Below, in pieces: positions 1 to 10,049 of a stretch of DNA of 64,000 bases. Every line of letters starts with the position of its first letter. The stretch's first letter is position 1. The stretch lies in NCBI RefSeq assembly GCF_007971385.1, contig NZ_CP042434.1, positions 5,580,001 through 5,644,000 of the forward strand, given 5' to 3'. The stretch comes from Arachidicoccus ginsenosidivorans. Lineage in GTDB: Bacteria; Bacteroidota; Bacteroidia; Chitinophagales; Chitinophagaceae. Below the pieces are notes generated by a model that made no database searches, had not been told where the DNA came from, and was given only the letters and a program-made list of their open reading frames with translations. Position numbers and translations under genes: made by a program.

Positions 1-1778
1 ATGGCCGTTTTGGTCATATGGGACATAATAAACATAGGGGCATAATCTTCACTGGGTTCTTCCAGCATGCCATTTTGCATTTGAACGCCTAAGGATTTCA
101 GTAGCGGATTTATGAGTTGCTGCCGGCCAGGCTCTCCCATGATCATCATATTGCCACCATTATTAATATATTGCTGTATTTTATTGAATGCTATTTGACT
201 GAGACTACTTACAGGATCTGCTAAGACCAGGGCTGTAATGCAGTCGGGGATATCCTGGGTCTCCAGCGAAACGGTATCCACATCAAATCCTTGGTTTAAT
301 AGTGCATAGCGGAAAGTCTTTTCATTGGTAATGGTTCGGTAGTGACGCTCACCTTTTTTGTTGACATTACGTTCACCCTGGCCTGTAATAAAAACGATTT
401 TGGGCATTTTTGCTTGTAGTAACCGCTTAAAGGCTGCGGATACCTCTGTTTCTGAAGGCCAAACCATCTGGTCATTGAAGACCCTGAGATAGGTGCTTCT
501 GCCTTTGTATTGTAAACGCATGACAAAGCGGTTCAGTTCCGGGCGCAAATCAATGATTTTATGCATCTCCGCTGGAGTCTTTAGCTTGGAGAGGTCGAGT
601 CCCTGGCCTTTTGCCCGTTGTTCGGCAATTTGTTTTAAGCTCTTTCCTTTGTAGAACTGGAACATATTATAGCCATTGCCGTAGGCACTGTCATAATAGC
701 GCTGGTAATGAAATTTAATGTCCGGTTTAAAGCGTAAATATATCTCCCATCTGGACAGGTAGTCATTTCGACGCTCTGGATCTCCTAAATACGAAAAATT
801 ATCCAGGTAATTACTGTAGGCAGTAACCTCTAGCGTGCTATCACCAAACTCTTTTATAATTTTTTGGGCATTTGGCGTTAAGGTATTGATGTTATTTGCG
901 GTGGTATCCCAATAGCCGATTAACGCCGGGCGGGAGCTGATATAGCCGATGCATAAGGCTACTATAACAATAACTGTATACCGTAAGGCTTTGGTATACC
1001 AGGGTCTGGTCTCCCGGTCGCCTCTTAGTTTAAAAATGGCAAAAGCCAAGAACATGGCTGAAATCAGCACAAAATAAAGTACATCTTTGGTGGTGATCAG
1101 TCCTAGCAGCATATGCTGTGTTCTTCCCTGAAGGGATAAAAAATAGGTCAGATCTCGTACAAAATCGATCCCTTGCCAAAGTTTGCCAATATAACTTAAG
1201 ATGCCTATCATCACAAAGGAGCTGATAGCTGCCACCACCTGATAGGTGGTCAGACAAGACATAAAAAGACCAATGGCCGAATAAACACATAATAGCAAAT
1301 AAAAACCGAGCGCTGCTGAAAGCAGCATGCCGTAGTCTGCAGACCGGATATCAAAAATACCGGACAGGATAAAAATGCCTACGACGGCCACCAGTACGAG
1401 ACTATAGATCATCATTGCCAGGTACTTGCCGAGCACGATCTGCCTTACTTTCACGGGCGACGAATATAGCAAGCTGATGGTGCCGCCGTTCATTTCGCGG
1501 CTGATGAGGCCCATGGTCAAAAGAGGGATATATAAGTACAAGTTCTGCATGACCCGGCCAAAAAGGCCGTTATAGGGATTATTGAAGACCTGATAAGTCA
1601 GGTTTTTCATGTAATGCAATCCAATCCCTCCCATCTCCTGCGTAACGGCATAAGAATGTATATTGCTGGTATAAGTGATCGCACATTGTACTAAGAAGGC
1701 GACGGTTAAAAACCAGGCTATCGGCGAATAAAACAGATTACGCAATTCTGTTTTGGCTATTTTTCCTATTAATTTCAT
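1..1778 (-). CDS. GldF/GldG-like ABC-2 permease fusion, partial
   Basis: Reading frame open from ATG at 1778 to the left edge, about 592 residues seen, C-terminus missing. The first ~240 residues hold six or so hydrophobic segments with an ABC-2 permease pattern, including a stretch resembling LLTMGLISREMNGGTISLL. The rest is a soluble extracytoplasmic part with the ABC_transp_aux (GldG) look, including a segment about not finding a path to PEIVFITGQGER-type sequence (here KIVFITGQGER). It lies 12 bases after the ATPase gene at 1791-2723 and is surely co-transcribed with it. In gliding Bacteroidota GldA, GldF and GldG form one ABC complex; many non-gliding members keep it as an exporter of unknown substrate. 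Family call is good, substrate unknown. Confidence 0.8.
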   Translation of the reverse strand, partial: MKLIGKIAKTELRNLFYSPIAWFLTVAFLVQCAITYTSNIHSYAVTQEMGGIGLHYMKNLTYQVFNNPYNGLFGRVMQNLYLYIPLLTMGLISREMNGGTISLLYSSPVKVRQIVLGKYLAMMIYSLVLVAVVGIFILSGIFDIRSADYGMLLSAALGFYLLLCVYSAIGLFMSCLTTYQVVAAISSFVMIGILSYIGKLWQGIDFVRDLTYFLSLQGRTQHMLLGLITTKDVLYFVLISAMFLAFAIFKLRGDRETRPWYTKALRYTVIVIVALCIGYISSRPALIGYWDTTANNINTLTPNAQKIIKEFGDSTLEVTAYSNYLDNFSYLGDPERRNDYLSRWEIYLRFKPDIKFHYQRYYDSAYGNGYNMFQFYKGKSLKQIAEQRAKGQGLDLSKLKTPAEMHKIIDLRPELNRFVMRLQYKGRSTYLRVFNDQMVWPSETEVSAAFKRLLQAKMPKIVFITGQGERNVNKKGERHYRTITNEKTFRYALLNQGFDVDTVSLETQDIPDCITALVLADPVSSLSQIAFNKIQQYINNGGNMMIMGEPGRQQLINPLLKSLGVQMQNGMLEEPSEDYAPMFIMSHMTKTA

Positions 1779-1790
1779 GTCAATATGGTA

Positions 1791-2723
1791 TTACAAGGTG
1801 ATTTTTGAGGATAATTGTTTGAAAATCTCGTCAAGAGCTGTCTTATCGAGATTGATTTCTCTTAACCGCCAGCCCTTTTCTACGCTCAGCGCAATTATTC
1901 GTTCGCTAATGTCTTGACCACTGTTAAACCAGAGCCTTATCTGCCGTTGTGTCAGAAATTCTACTTTTTCAATACCGGCAATCTGCAATAATTCCGACTC
2001 AGTAGGTGGGTTTTCCATGGACAATAGCAAACTATGGGGCTCGATATAATTATTGAACGCATCCATCGTGTCAGCAAATACGATTCTTCCCTGCTCAATC
2101 ATCATAATCTCTTTACACAGCACCTGCACTTCAGAGAGTATATGGGAGGAAAACACAACGGCATGCTCCTTGGCAATTTCTTTGATCAGCGCTCTTACTT
2201 CAATGATCTGATTGGGATCCAGGCCATTGGTGGGCTCATCCAGCACCACCAATCTTGGTCGGTGAATGATGGCCTGGGCAACGCCGACCCTTTGGCGGTA
2301 GCCACCAGATAGGTTCTTGATTAACCGGTCACTGAAGTGGGCAATGCCACATCTTTGTTTAGCATCTTCTAAAGCGGGTTTTATGGCGCTTTTTTCCATC
2401 TGACGGAGTTCGCCGCAATAGGTAAGATATTCATCTACAGTGAGATCTGTATATAAGGGCAGTATTTGAGGTAAAAAACCTATTTCCCTTTTTGCTGCTT
2501 CTGGTTGTTCGCGCACATCCAGCCCGTTAATAAAGACCTTGCCTTCTGTCTGGTTCAGTACGCCACAGACGATATTCATGGTCGTGGATTTACCGGCGCC
2601 ATTGGATCCTAATAAGCCTAGGATGCCGTTTCGATCGATTTCCATATTGATATCGCGAATCGCCCAGTTGGAACTACTGTACCGGTGGGACAAATGTTCT
2701 ATTTTTAAAATAGGTTTTTCCAT
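1791..2723 (-). CDS. ABC transporter ATP-binding protein, GldA-like
   Basis: 310 residues. Walker A GSNGAGKST at residues 39-47, Q-loop Q near 86, signature LSGGYRQR at 138-145 and Walker B LVVLDEPTNGLDP at 158-170, followed by an H-loop His in VVFSSHILSE. The ~80-residue C-terminal extension after the ATPase core fits the GldA/NatA/CcmA group of drug and gliding exporters. It provides the ATPase subunit for the permease fusion that follows 12 bases downstream. Start ATG at 2723; the protein begins MEKPILKIEHL, as expected for the family. Substrate cannot be told from sequence. Confidence 0.9.
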   Translation of the reverse strand: MEKPILKIEHLSHRYSSSNWAIRDINMEIDRNGILGLLGSNGAGKSTTMNIVCGVLNQTEGKVFINGLDVREQPEAAKREIGFLPQILPLYTDLTVDEYLTYCGELRQMEKSAIKPALEDAKQRCGIAHFSDRLIKNLSGGYRQRVGVAQAIIHRPRLVVLDEPTNGLDPNQIIEVRALIKEIAKEHAVVFSSHILSEVQVLCKEIMMIEQGRIVFADTMDAFNNYIEPHSLLLSMENPPTESELLQIAGIEKVEFLTQRQIRLWFNSGQDISERIIALSVEKGWRLREINLDKTALDEIFKQLSSKITL

Positions 2724-2809
2724 TGTAGTTTTTATTAAAGTAAGGCCTTAGGTGTCTCTTTGATCAACCCCGAGGCCGTTCAATTTGAAAGGTTTTTGAA
2801 GAAAGTATA

Positions 2810-4236
2810 TTAATGAGAATACCCCGGATTTTGCGTTAGTGTACTATTGAGCGATATCTGATTTTCAGGGATCGGATAAAGGGCATTTGTTGGCTTCCAG
2901 CCTGTTAATACAGCAGGCGCCTGTGTATTTGCTGGATATTTGCTATCCGTACTGGTTCTAATCAGTGTAAACCACCAGCTACCAAACTCTGTAAACATCT
3001 CTGTGCGCCTTTCTTTGCGTACTGCAATAAGCACAGCAGACTGGGAGCTGGCACTTACTTTTGTTGCAGGTAGACCAGCTCTTGCGCGCAATGTATTGAT
3101 ATCAGCTATTGCCTGATCCAAATGGTCTAACTGGGCAGCTGCTTCAGCCCGGATCAGGTACATCTCAGCGAACCTTAAAAGCATGTAATCTGTCTGGGGG
3201 TTGTTTGTTGTTTGTCTTTATATTTGGCAGGGTAATATACATTTTGACCACCAATAACATTTACCCCCGTCCAGGCACTAAGCCTACGGTCTCCTGGTTC
3301 AAACTGATTTAACAATGAGTCAGTTATGACAAAATTTGGCGCCACTGTGGTACTATTGGGCAAAAAATAGCTCGCTTCCATGGAGCCTTGAAAAGTATTT
3401 AAAACTGGAACCTGCCAGATGGCCTCTTTACTGTTATCCAGAAATACGTCATTTAAGTTGGTCACTAAACTGAAGTCTCCTGAACGGATGACTGAGTCCG
3501 CTTCATTATAGGCCTGTTGCCATTTACCCAGAAATAAGTTTACTTTGGCCTGTAAGGCAATGGCCGTATAAAGATTAGGGCGTAAATGTCCTGGTGAAGG
3601 GTAAGCGGGTGGTAATAGCTGGACGGCATCGCCAAGATCGGCTAATATCTGGGCATACACGGCTTCCGACTGGGCTCTTGGAAGCCTTGCATTGGTCTGA
3701 TAATCTGTCGTGGTGACCAGGGGTACTCCCCCAAACAGATTTACTAAATTAAAATAACAAAAAGCGCGTACAAACTTCATCTCTCCGGTTATTTGCCGGA
3801 TAAATGAGGTAGATAAATAACCATTATCTTTTATATTTTCCAGAATATCATTTACCTGATAGATTTCTGTATAATGCGCCTGCCATATACCGTTTAATAC
3901 CGCATTTACAGGAGTAACGTTATAAGTAAAGAATTGTGAAAATTCCTCTGTACTGCCTGTGTAGGCGATTTCATGGCCAGAAAGTGACGTAGATATTGTA
4001 AAAGTACCATCCTGATATGGCAGTCCTGCTCCACCAGGCGTTAGTGAGTATACACCGGCCACCGCCGAAAGCGTTGTAGCACTATCCTTAAAAATTTGCT
4101 CTCTAATAACAGAAGTTGGAGGGTTTACTGGTATTTCTATTAGTTTTTTGCAGGATCCCAGCATACTAAGGAGTGCCAGCAGGCTACTTAAGTGAAATAC
4201 CCTTCTATAAGTGCATATATTTTCCATCGTCATCAT
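2810..4236 (-). pseudogene. SusD/RagB-like outer-membrane lipoprotein, frameshifted
   Basis: Surface glycan-binding partner of the SusC upstream (3-base gap). The first frame (4236 to 3175) has a lipoprotein signal ending LLSMLGSCKK and the SusD N-terminal TPR region. The second frame (3184 to 2810) gives the usual SusD C-terminus with LLRFAEMYLIRAEA, RARAGLP, RKERRTEMFTEFG and the terminal NPGYSH. The frames differ by one missing base. Adding one G to the G5 run at 3196-3200 restores ...TTPQTDYMLLRFAEMY..., exactly the family pattern. I take this to be one SusD of about 475 residues broken by a single-base deletion, either real or a sequencing error. Confidence 0.88.
3196..3200. other. Homopolymer run carrying the SusD frame break
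   Basis: G5 on the plus strand (C5 in the gene). A sixth base here joins the two SusD frames without any residue loss. It is one of at least eleven such sites in the window, listed in the findings. Confidence 0.75.
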
Positions 4237-4239
4237 GAT

Positions 4240-7200
4240 TTAAAATTTAAGATTTAGGCCAAGCGCTATGATGCGCTGTAAGGGAAACGTTAGGAAATTG
4301 CCAGGTTGCTCGGGATCGCCGAACTTATAATTGGTGAAGGTGAACAGGTTTTGCACATTACAAAAGATACTGGCGCTCTTAATGCTCATCCTACTTAACC
4401 ACTGCTCTGGGAAGGCATAAGATAATGCTGCTGTTTTAACCCTGAGATAGGTATCATTGGTATATGCACCGGAAGATTGTTGGAAAGTATATACAGGAGA
4501 TGTATAGGGTGAATAATAGCTACTGACCAGGCGCTGTAGCGTCGCATGGGTATCCCCGGGTCCAGTCCAGTATTTTCCAAGAACATAAGCCGGAAGATTA
4601 TGGGCGTATCCTGGAGGATTACTATAAAGTGCGGAGAGCGCATTGGGTTCCATGCTACTGGAAAACTGGCAGAATACATACAGGCTGAAATGCTTATAAC
4701 TAATCGTATTGCCAAATCCGCCCATATAATTTATTTCCCTGTTTCCGATGACTACCTCATCACCGCCCAGTGCGACTGGTTTATATTTAGGTGATGAGGT
4801 AAGCGAACCGTCCGCCGCATAAAATTCAAATAGACCAGTTGTGGGATTTACCCCTTTGTACCTGTAACCATAAATTACTGAGGTGGGTTCTCCAATTACA
4901 TATTGGGTCGCGTAAGAGGAAGAGGCCAGATTAGGGAAGGCAATGAGTTTATTGCGATTAAATGTCAAATTGAAGTTGGTGGTCCAACTAAGTTTTTTGT
5001 TTTTGATATTTACTGAGGTAAGGGTAAATTCCAGGCCTTGATTTTGTACAGTGGCATCCTGGTTTTCAAACACTGAAGCAAAGCCTGCCTGTGCAGCTAG
5101 TGGATAGGCCACCAACTGATTGTCTTGTCGGTCTCTGTAAAAGGTTGCATTCAGTAACAGACGGTCCTTAAAAAAGCCCAGATCCAGCGCCAAATTCAAG
5201 GATTTGGTCGTTGCCCATTGAAAATCAGGATTATATAGATTTTTGGGAATAGTTTGGCGAATACCTTGGAATGGTGTCGTACTGGTATAAGGATACGGGC
5301 CATACAGCGCCTGATATTGATAGGACTTCGAGGCATCGCTTCCCGTAACACCATAGTTACCACTCAGCTTTCCATAACTGATAAATGGTAGTGCTGCTTG
5401 AATGGCTTTTTCTTCTGAAAAGATCCATCCGGCGCCTGCAGAGCCAAAACTACCGAATTGCTTTCCCGGGCCAAAATTACTGGATCCATCTCTTCTTCCG
5501 GTGAGTTCAATGATATACTTCTGGTCATAAATATATTTAAGCCGCCCAAATAAAGCCACATATTTAGTCAGATCCTGTACATCATAGGAAGAAGTAGAGG
5601 CAGCGCCATTAACAGAGTTTAAAAAAGCATCATTAGAATATCCATATGCCTGGGTCTGGGAAGAGTACTTTATATTTTTTTGGTAAGTCCCGCCCAATAA
5701 GGCTAAAAGGACTCCCCTCCCAATGTTTCGGTGGTAATTGATTTGCGGTTCCACGTTGATGGCCTGGTTGGCAACATCTGCAAAAGAAGCGGATATATTT
5801 GGCGCACTATAAATGGAAGGTGGCTGTGCAATCCCTGGACTTATTGCATGTTCTTTTGCTGTATTACGATTATAGCCCATACTCCAACCAACTTTTAAGC
5901 CATTTAATATTTCATAGTGTATATTTAGTGAAGTATTAAAATTATACGTTTGCAAGGTGCTTGGTTGCAATAATCCGGCATAAAAATTAGAATTAATGGG
6001 TATTTGTTTATAATTCCAGATTAAATTCCCGTTTTCATCCAACTGGTCCGGTGCATTTGGCGGTAAGGTGATATAAGAGCTGCCACCAAATCCAGCAGAC
6101 CTGTTCTGATCATAAGAAAAATCAGAAATAAACGTAAGGTTAAGTTTTTTATTGGCTGAAGTGCTGGTCAGTGCACTATGTAAACTATAGCGCTGATCTG
6201 CAAAATCTCCGGGATAATTATAATTAGAACGGGTATATCCACCTGACACTATAAATGTGTTGTTTGCCGACCCTCCAGATATGGTGGCATGGACATCTGT
6301 ATTATTGGTGGATTTGCCTTGGATAATCCTTTGCCAGTCAGTATACTTATTTTGGTCATAAATGGTCAAATCAGGCGCATACCCACCGGTATAGTCATTT
6401 GGGTTATCATTGGGTGTAATCCCATCAGCAGCAAAGGCCTCCTTTCTTAACTGAAGATATTGCTGGGTATTTAAGAACTTAATGGGCCGTGTGACCTGAT
6501 TGAACTGGGTATTGATTTTTAAGTCAACGGTTGTTTTGCCAGGTTTACCCTTTTTGGTGGTAATCAAAATAACCCCATTGGCGCCTTTGGAACCATAAAT
6601 AGCCGTCGCATCGGCATCTTTTAAAATGGAAATGCTTTCAATATCGCTTGGATTAATGCCATTAAATGAGCCTATTCCAGTGGCTTGATCCAGGCCACCA
6701 CTAAAGGACTGAGACATGGCAAGATTGCTTAGTTGGCTAATATTTGCGTTTCCAGAAGCAAAGGGAATGCCGTCTACGATAAAATAAGGCTGATCAAACG
6801 GCTTAAAATTCAGTCTGTCGGTAGCAAGTGAGTTCTGTCCTCTGATCTGCACGAGCGTAGTTGAGCCCGGCACACCGTTTTTTGCAATCACTGAGAGACC
6901 AGGCACCTGACCTTCCAGTGCCAATAATGGATTGGTTACAGGTTGCTTTTCAATTGTGGATGCGTCTACTGTCGCAATTGCACCTACACTAAAACGTCTG
7001 GAAGTGGTCCCATACCCTTGTACAATCATCTTGTCAAGTTCATTTTGGCTGGCTTTTAATACCACCATCATAAAAACATTACTGTTCATAAAATTTTGCG
7101 GAACAGTCACTTGACGACGAATAAACCCGACATAGGAGATGTCCAAAATATCTCCTGGTAATATATCGGTCATCTCGAATTCTCCTTTGGCATTTGTGGA

Positions 7201-7698
7201 GGTCGTTTGTCTGGTACGTTTATTTTTAACGGAGGCCCCCTCCAGCGGGTGCCCCACGGTATCAATGACTCGTCCACGAATCATTCTGACGGGAGGAAGG
7301 CTGTAAAGCGCAGATGGTATTGTAACTTCAATTTTAGGCTTTGGTTTAATCAACACCACATTGCCATGAATCTGATATGTAAGCGGAAGCCCTTGCAGGC
7401 ACTCTTTAATGGCTTCTTCTACGCCCTTATTTTGGAAGATTACATTAATGGAGGGCATATGTTGCAGCACATGTTCGTCCCATAAAAAGGAGTAGCCTGT
7501 TTGTTGACGAATTTGGGCAAAGGCGTTTGCCAATGGAGCGTCTTTTAGGGAAAGGCTTACTTTCTGAGAATAGCTCTTGGCACTTACGGACAATGTGGAA
7601 ATGATGATTAATATGACAATTAAACGCATAATCATCCAGATTTTAGGCCAAAACCGCCTATAGAAAAAAGGCAGTTTGGGAAAAGTAATATTTACCAT
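4240..7698 (-). CDS. SusC/RagA TonB-dependent receptor with STN signalling domain
   Basis: 1152 residues. A long N-terminus with a hydrophobic signal (MRLIVILIIISTLSVSAKS) is followed by an STN/secretin-type domain at about 45-118 (LSLKDAPLANAFAQIRQQTG). Then come a carboxypeptidase-regulatory-like domain at about 138-212, a TonB plug with the SusC hallmark SILKDADATAIYGSKGANGVILITT, and a C-terminal beta barrel ending in ALGLNLKF. The STN domain means it can signal to the FecR gene directly upstream, which pairs with the ECF sigma factor before that. It partners the SusD at 2810-4236. Substrate unknown; no enzyme gene lies in the operon. Confidence 0.93.
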   Translation of the reverse strand: MVNITFPKLPFFYRRFWPKIWMIMRLIVILIIISTLSVSAKSYSQKVSLSLKDAPLANAFAQIRQQTGYSFLWDEHVLQHMPSINVIFQNKGVEEAIKECLQGLPLTYQIHGNVVLIKPKPKIEVTIPSALYSLPPVRMIRGRVIDTVGHPLEGASVKNKRTRQTTSTNAKGEFEMTDILPGDILDISYVGFIRRQVTVPQNFMNSNVFMMVVLKASQNELDKMIVQGYGTTSRRFSVGAIATVDASTIEKQPVTNPLLALEGQVPGLSVIAKNGVPGSTTLVQIRGQNSLATDRLNFKPFDQPYFIVDGIPFASGNANISQLSNLAMSQSFSGGLDQATGIGSFNGINPSDIESISILKDADATAIYGSKGANGVILITTKKGKPGKTTVDLKINTQFNQVTRPIKFLNTQQYLQLRKEAFAADGITPNDNPNDYTGGYAPDLTIYDQNKYTDWQRIIQGKSTNNTDVHATISGGSANNTFIVSGGYTRSNYNYPGDFADQRYSLHSALTSTSANKKLNLTFISDFSYDQNRSAGFGGSSYITLPPNAPDQLDENGNLIWNYKQIPINSNFYAGLLQPSTLQTYNFNTSLNIHYEILNGLKVGWSMGYNRNTAKEHAISPGIAQPPSIYSAPNISASFADVANQAINVEPQINYHRNIGRGVLLALLGGTYQKNIKYSSQTQAYGYSNDAFLNSVNGAASTSSYDVQDLTKYVALFGRLKYIYDQKYIIELTGRRDGSSNFGPGKQFGSFGSAGAGWIFSEEKAIQAALPFISYGKLSGNYGVTGSDASKSYQYQALYGPYPYTSTTPFQGIRQTIPKNLYNPDFQWATTKSLNLALDLGFFKDRLLLNATFYRDRQDNQLVAYPLAAQAGFASVFENQDATVQNQGLEFTLTSVNIKNKKLSWTTNFNLTFNRNKLIAFPNLASSSYATQYVIGEPTSVIYGYRYKGVNPTTGLFEFYAADGSLTSSPKYKPVALGGDEVVIGNREINYMGGFGNTISYKHFSLYVFCQFSSSMEPNALSALYSNPPGYAHNLPAYVLGKYWTGPGDTHATLQRLVSSYYSPYTSPVYTFQQSSGAYTNDTYLRVKTAALSYAFPEQWLSRMSIKSASIFCNVQNLFTFTNYKFGDPEQPGNFLTFPLQRIIALGLNLKF

Positions 7699-7771
7699 AC
7701 TTTTGCATAGTTTGGGTTAACAAAGAGGTCGTTCATTAAGCGTACGAGATTTTAGTTTGCCCAAATATTTG

Positions 7772-7807
7772 CCGGGTTTCGAGTTCCGATCGAAATCCGG
7801 TTTTTTT
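7772..7807 (+). terminator. Hairpin plus T7 between fecR and susC, plus-strand orientation
   Basis: Arms 7772-7782 and 7790-7800 pair over 11 bases with one G-T wobble, loop of 7, followed by seven T at 7801-7807. It looks like an intrinsic terminator for plus-strand transcription, opposite to the operon around it. On the minus strand it is a hairpin without a trailing U tract. Confidence 0.55.
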
Positions 7808-7857
7808 ATGAGCAACTTTTTAAAAAAGTCAGGTCATGTTATGCATTCCTTTTATAT

Positions 7858-8976
7858 TTAATTGGGTAAAACAATGATTTTTTTTCCTTCCAGCCTGGTA
7901 TGAATGCCACTAGCTTCTAACACAGAGAGTACGTCGGATAAATTAGCCTTTCGGCTAATCATCCCGCTGATTTTATTCTCTGGTACATTTCCACTATAGA
8001 CTATATCAATATTATACCACCTGGACAGGCGGTTCATTAACTCCTTTACTGCAATATTATCCAGTGACATAAACCCACTGACCCAAGCTACCTCATTTTC
8101 TGTATTGACATTTTGCACGGTAATTTGATCTTTATAATTGCTTACAACTGCTTGTTGACCAGGACGCAATAAAACATGATGACTCCCTTTGGTCACTCTG
8201 ACACTACCATGTACCAAGGTTGTTTTTACCACAGGTTCATCACCGTATGCATTTATATCAAACTTTGTCCCAAGGTCTTCAATAGTCTGTCCCATAACAG
8301 ACACCGTAAAGGGCTTTGCCTGGTCATGGATTACTTCAAAATAGGCCTCTCCGGTAATGGAGACTGTTCTTGTATTGCCATTAAATGCGGTAGGATAGGT
8401 AATGGAAGAAGCCGCATTCAACCAAACAATCGTTCCGTCAGAGAGTACAACCTTGTACTTTCCTCCTCTGGGTGTACGCAGTGTATTATACTGAACAGCT
8501 TTGGGTTCTGCTTTCGCTGCGCTATAAACAAGTACACCGTTTTCAGGTTTGGATATATTGCTGCCCGCCTGCGCACCTAAGCTTCCATTAGCAAGACTGT
8601 TTAAAACAATAGTCTTGCCATCAGCTAGTGTAAGTACCGCTTTATTGCCTCCTGGGGCAACTTCGGATTTTTTAGTTAGAACTAATTGATTTTTAGACTG
8701 ATGGTTAAATAAATAGCCACCAAGCAACAAAACGCATATAATGGAAGCGGCCACTGCAATGCGTGGCCATACAATAGACCTTACAGCCCGCGGCTGCGGG
8801 TGTATCTTATTTTCGATCTCCGCCAACATGGAGGCTTTGATCTTTTCAAAATCCACATTGGAAACGCCATCTATTTGAAATTCATTGCACCAATCATTAT
8901 ACTGGCGAATTTCATTTTCACTAGCCACTCCATCTGAGATACGCTCCAATAACTGAATTATTTCTTCTTTTTCCAT
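7858..8976 (-). CDS. FecR-family anti-sigma factor
   Basis: 372 residues. Cytoplasmic N-terminal part of about 65 residues, one transmembrane segment at about 68-88 (RIAVAASIICVLLLGGYLF), then the periplasmic FecR domain with LRTPRGGKYKVVLSDGT, AASSITYPTAF and TGEAYFEV. The C-terminal DUF4974/STN-like part is VKELMNRLSRWYNIDIVY. It transmits the state of the STN domain of the SusC downstream to the ECF sigma factor encoded 119 bases upstream. Complete and in frame. Confidence 0.93.
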   Translation of the reverse strand: MEKEEIIQLLERISDGVASENEIRQYNDWCNEFQIDGVSNVDFEKIKASMLAEIENKIHPQPRAVRSIVWPRIAVAASIICVLLLGGYLFNHQSKNQLVLTKKSEVAPGGNKAVLTLADGKTIVLNSLANGSLGAQAGSNISKPENGVLVYSAAKAEPKAVQYNTLRTPRGGKYKVVLSDGTIVWLNAASSITYPTAFNGNTRTVSITGEAYFEVIHDQAKPFTVSVMGQTIEDLGTKFDINAYGDEPVVKTTLVHGSVRVTKGSHHVLLRPGQQAVVSNYKDQITVQNVNTENEVAWVSGFMSLDNIAVKELMNRLSRWYNIDIVYSGNVPENKISGMISRKANLSDVLSVLEASGIHTRLEGKKIIVLPN

Positions 8977-9095
8977 TATATTATGTAGCCAGTAAACAAA
9001 GGCCTACATAGTAAAGGGACATCAAAAAGACTCAGCCCCCAATAAGGGACAAAAAAAATTAAAATTATTGGTATTATAAATCGCAGTATTCGCTA

Positions 9096-9650
9096 TTAGA
9101 GAAAGAACACCCAAAAGCTTCCCAGGGTTTGTTTTAGCTTCTTTAGCGTAATAGTCATTTGATTTTCAACTGTTTTTTCGCTGATATTCATTTTGGCGGC
9201 AATCTCCCGGTTGGTCAAATATTCATTTCTACTGAGGTGAAAAATCTCTTTTGCTCTTGGAGGCAGATTGTTCGTGAATTGAACTATAACCGCCTTTAAC
9301 TCTTTTAATTCCAGACTGTCCTCTTCAAAAGAAGTCTGGATTAATGGATGGGCAGCTAGTATTTCTGCCTTCCTTTTGCTGTTGCGGATGGCTCTGGCTA
9401 GTTTATGCTTGACGGCCGCTAGCAAATAATATTTTAATTCAGTAATTTGGAGCTTCTCTCTACTATTCCATAACCATACAAAGACTTCTTGAATGGCATC
9501 TGTACATTCATCTTCATCACGCAAAATGTTATAAGCATAATGGTAAAGAGTCTCAGCATAACGATTATAAATTTCCGTAAAAGCAGCATCATCACTACTT
9601 TTTAGCAGGGATAATAATGTAAGATCATCATATGAATGATAGGTACTCAT
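9096..9650 (-). CDS. RNA polymerase ECF sigma-70 factor
   Basis: About 184 residues from ATG at 9650 (MSTYHSYDDLTLL). The frame stays open upstream to 9713, but those residues are hydrophobic and not sigma-like, so I chose the internal start. Region 2 is seen as FTEIYNRYAETLYHYAYNIL and DAIQEVFVWLWNSRE; region 4 as LPPRAKEIFHLSRNEYLTNREIAAKMNISEKTVENQM. It belongs to the Bacteroidota sigma group that pairs with FecR; it heads the sigma, FecR, SusC, SusD operon. The C-terminus ends in a short hydrophobic stretch (LGSFWVFFL). Confidence 0.92.
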   Translation of the reverse strand: MSTYHSYDDLTLLSLLKSSDDAAFTEIYNRYAETLYHYAYNILRDEDECTDAIQEVFVWLWNSREKLQITELKYYLLAAVKHKLARAIRNSKRKAEILAAHPLIQTSFEEDSLELKELKAVIVQFTNNLPPRAKEIFHLSRNEYLTNREIAAKMNISEKTVENQMTITLKKLKQTLGSFWVFFL

Positions 9651-9713
9651 CAGAAATTTAAATAGGATCCAGTTTAAATGTAAAGTTAAAAGAAAATAAA
9701 TGGACAATTCCAA

Positions 9714-9978
9714 AAATAAATTTTTCAGCGCTTAAAATTTAAAATATCGTTACTACTCAGGTGGATAATTGTTTGATAATCATCATATTGGATGGATTAA
9801 TTCCTGATACTAACTCTCTTTAATACAAAATTTACCTAAATTTGTTGTGGAACATCTACGTTGATGTCTGTTTTTTTTACGTCGCGTCATGGTTGGGTCT
9901 TTTATTTCCGCACGCATTTTGTGTAGCCGGCAGACGATTAGGATCTGTTTAATAACAAAGACCCGTTGTTGCAATCAA
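9714..9978. other. Intergenic, no gene seen
   Basis: AT-rich DNA upstream of the sigma gene. It must hold the promoter of the minus-strand operon, but I could not pick one securely. The right half probably includes the unseen left end of the IS66-like insertion. Confidence 0.5.
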
Positions 9979-10019
9979 ACACCCATACCGAGCTGATGTA
10001 TTTGACTCGGTATGGGTGT
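9979..10019. terminator. 14-base-pair perfect hairpin beyond the IS66 transposase
   Basis: Arms 9979-9992 and 10006-10019 (ACACCCATACCGAG and its complement) pair perfectly, loop of 13. It lies 31 bases past the transposase stop. It could end transposase transcription or insulate the element; there is no strong T tract on either side. Confidence 0.5.
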
Positions 10020-10049
10020 CTAAAATAAATAATACGGAATTAATTGAAC

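Noticed and set aside
9979..10019. Considered as an IS66 terminal inverted repeat
   Set aside because: It is a self-complementary hairpin at one side only; no matching copy was found beyond the other side of the module.
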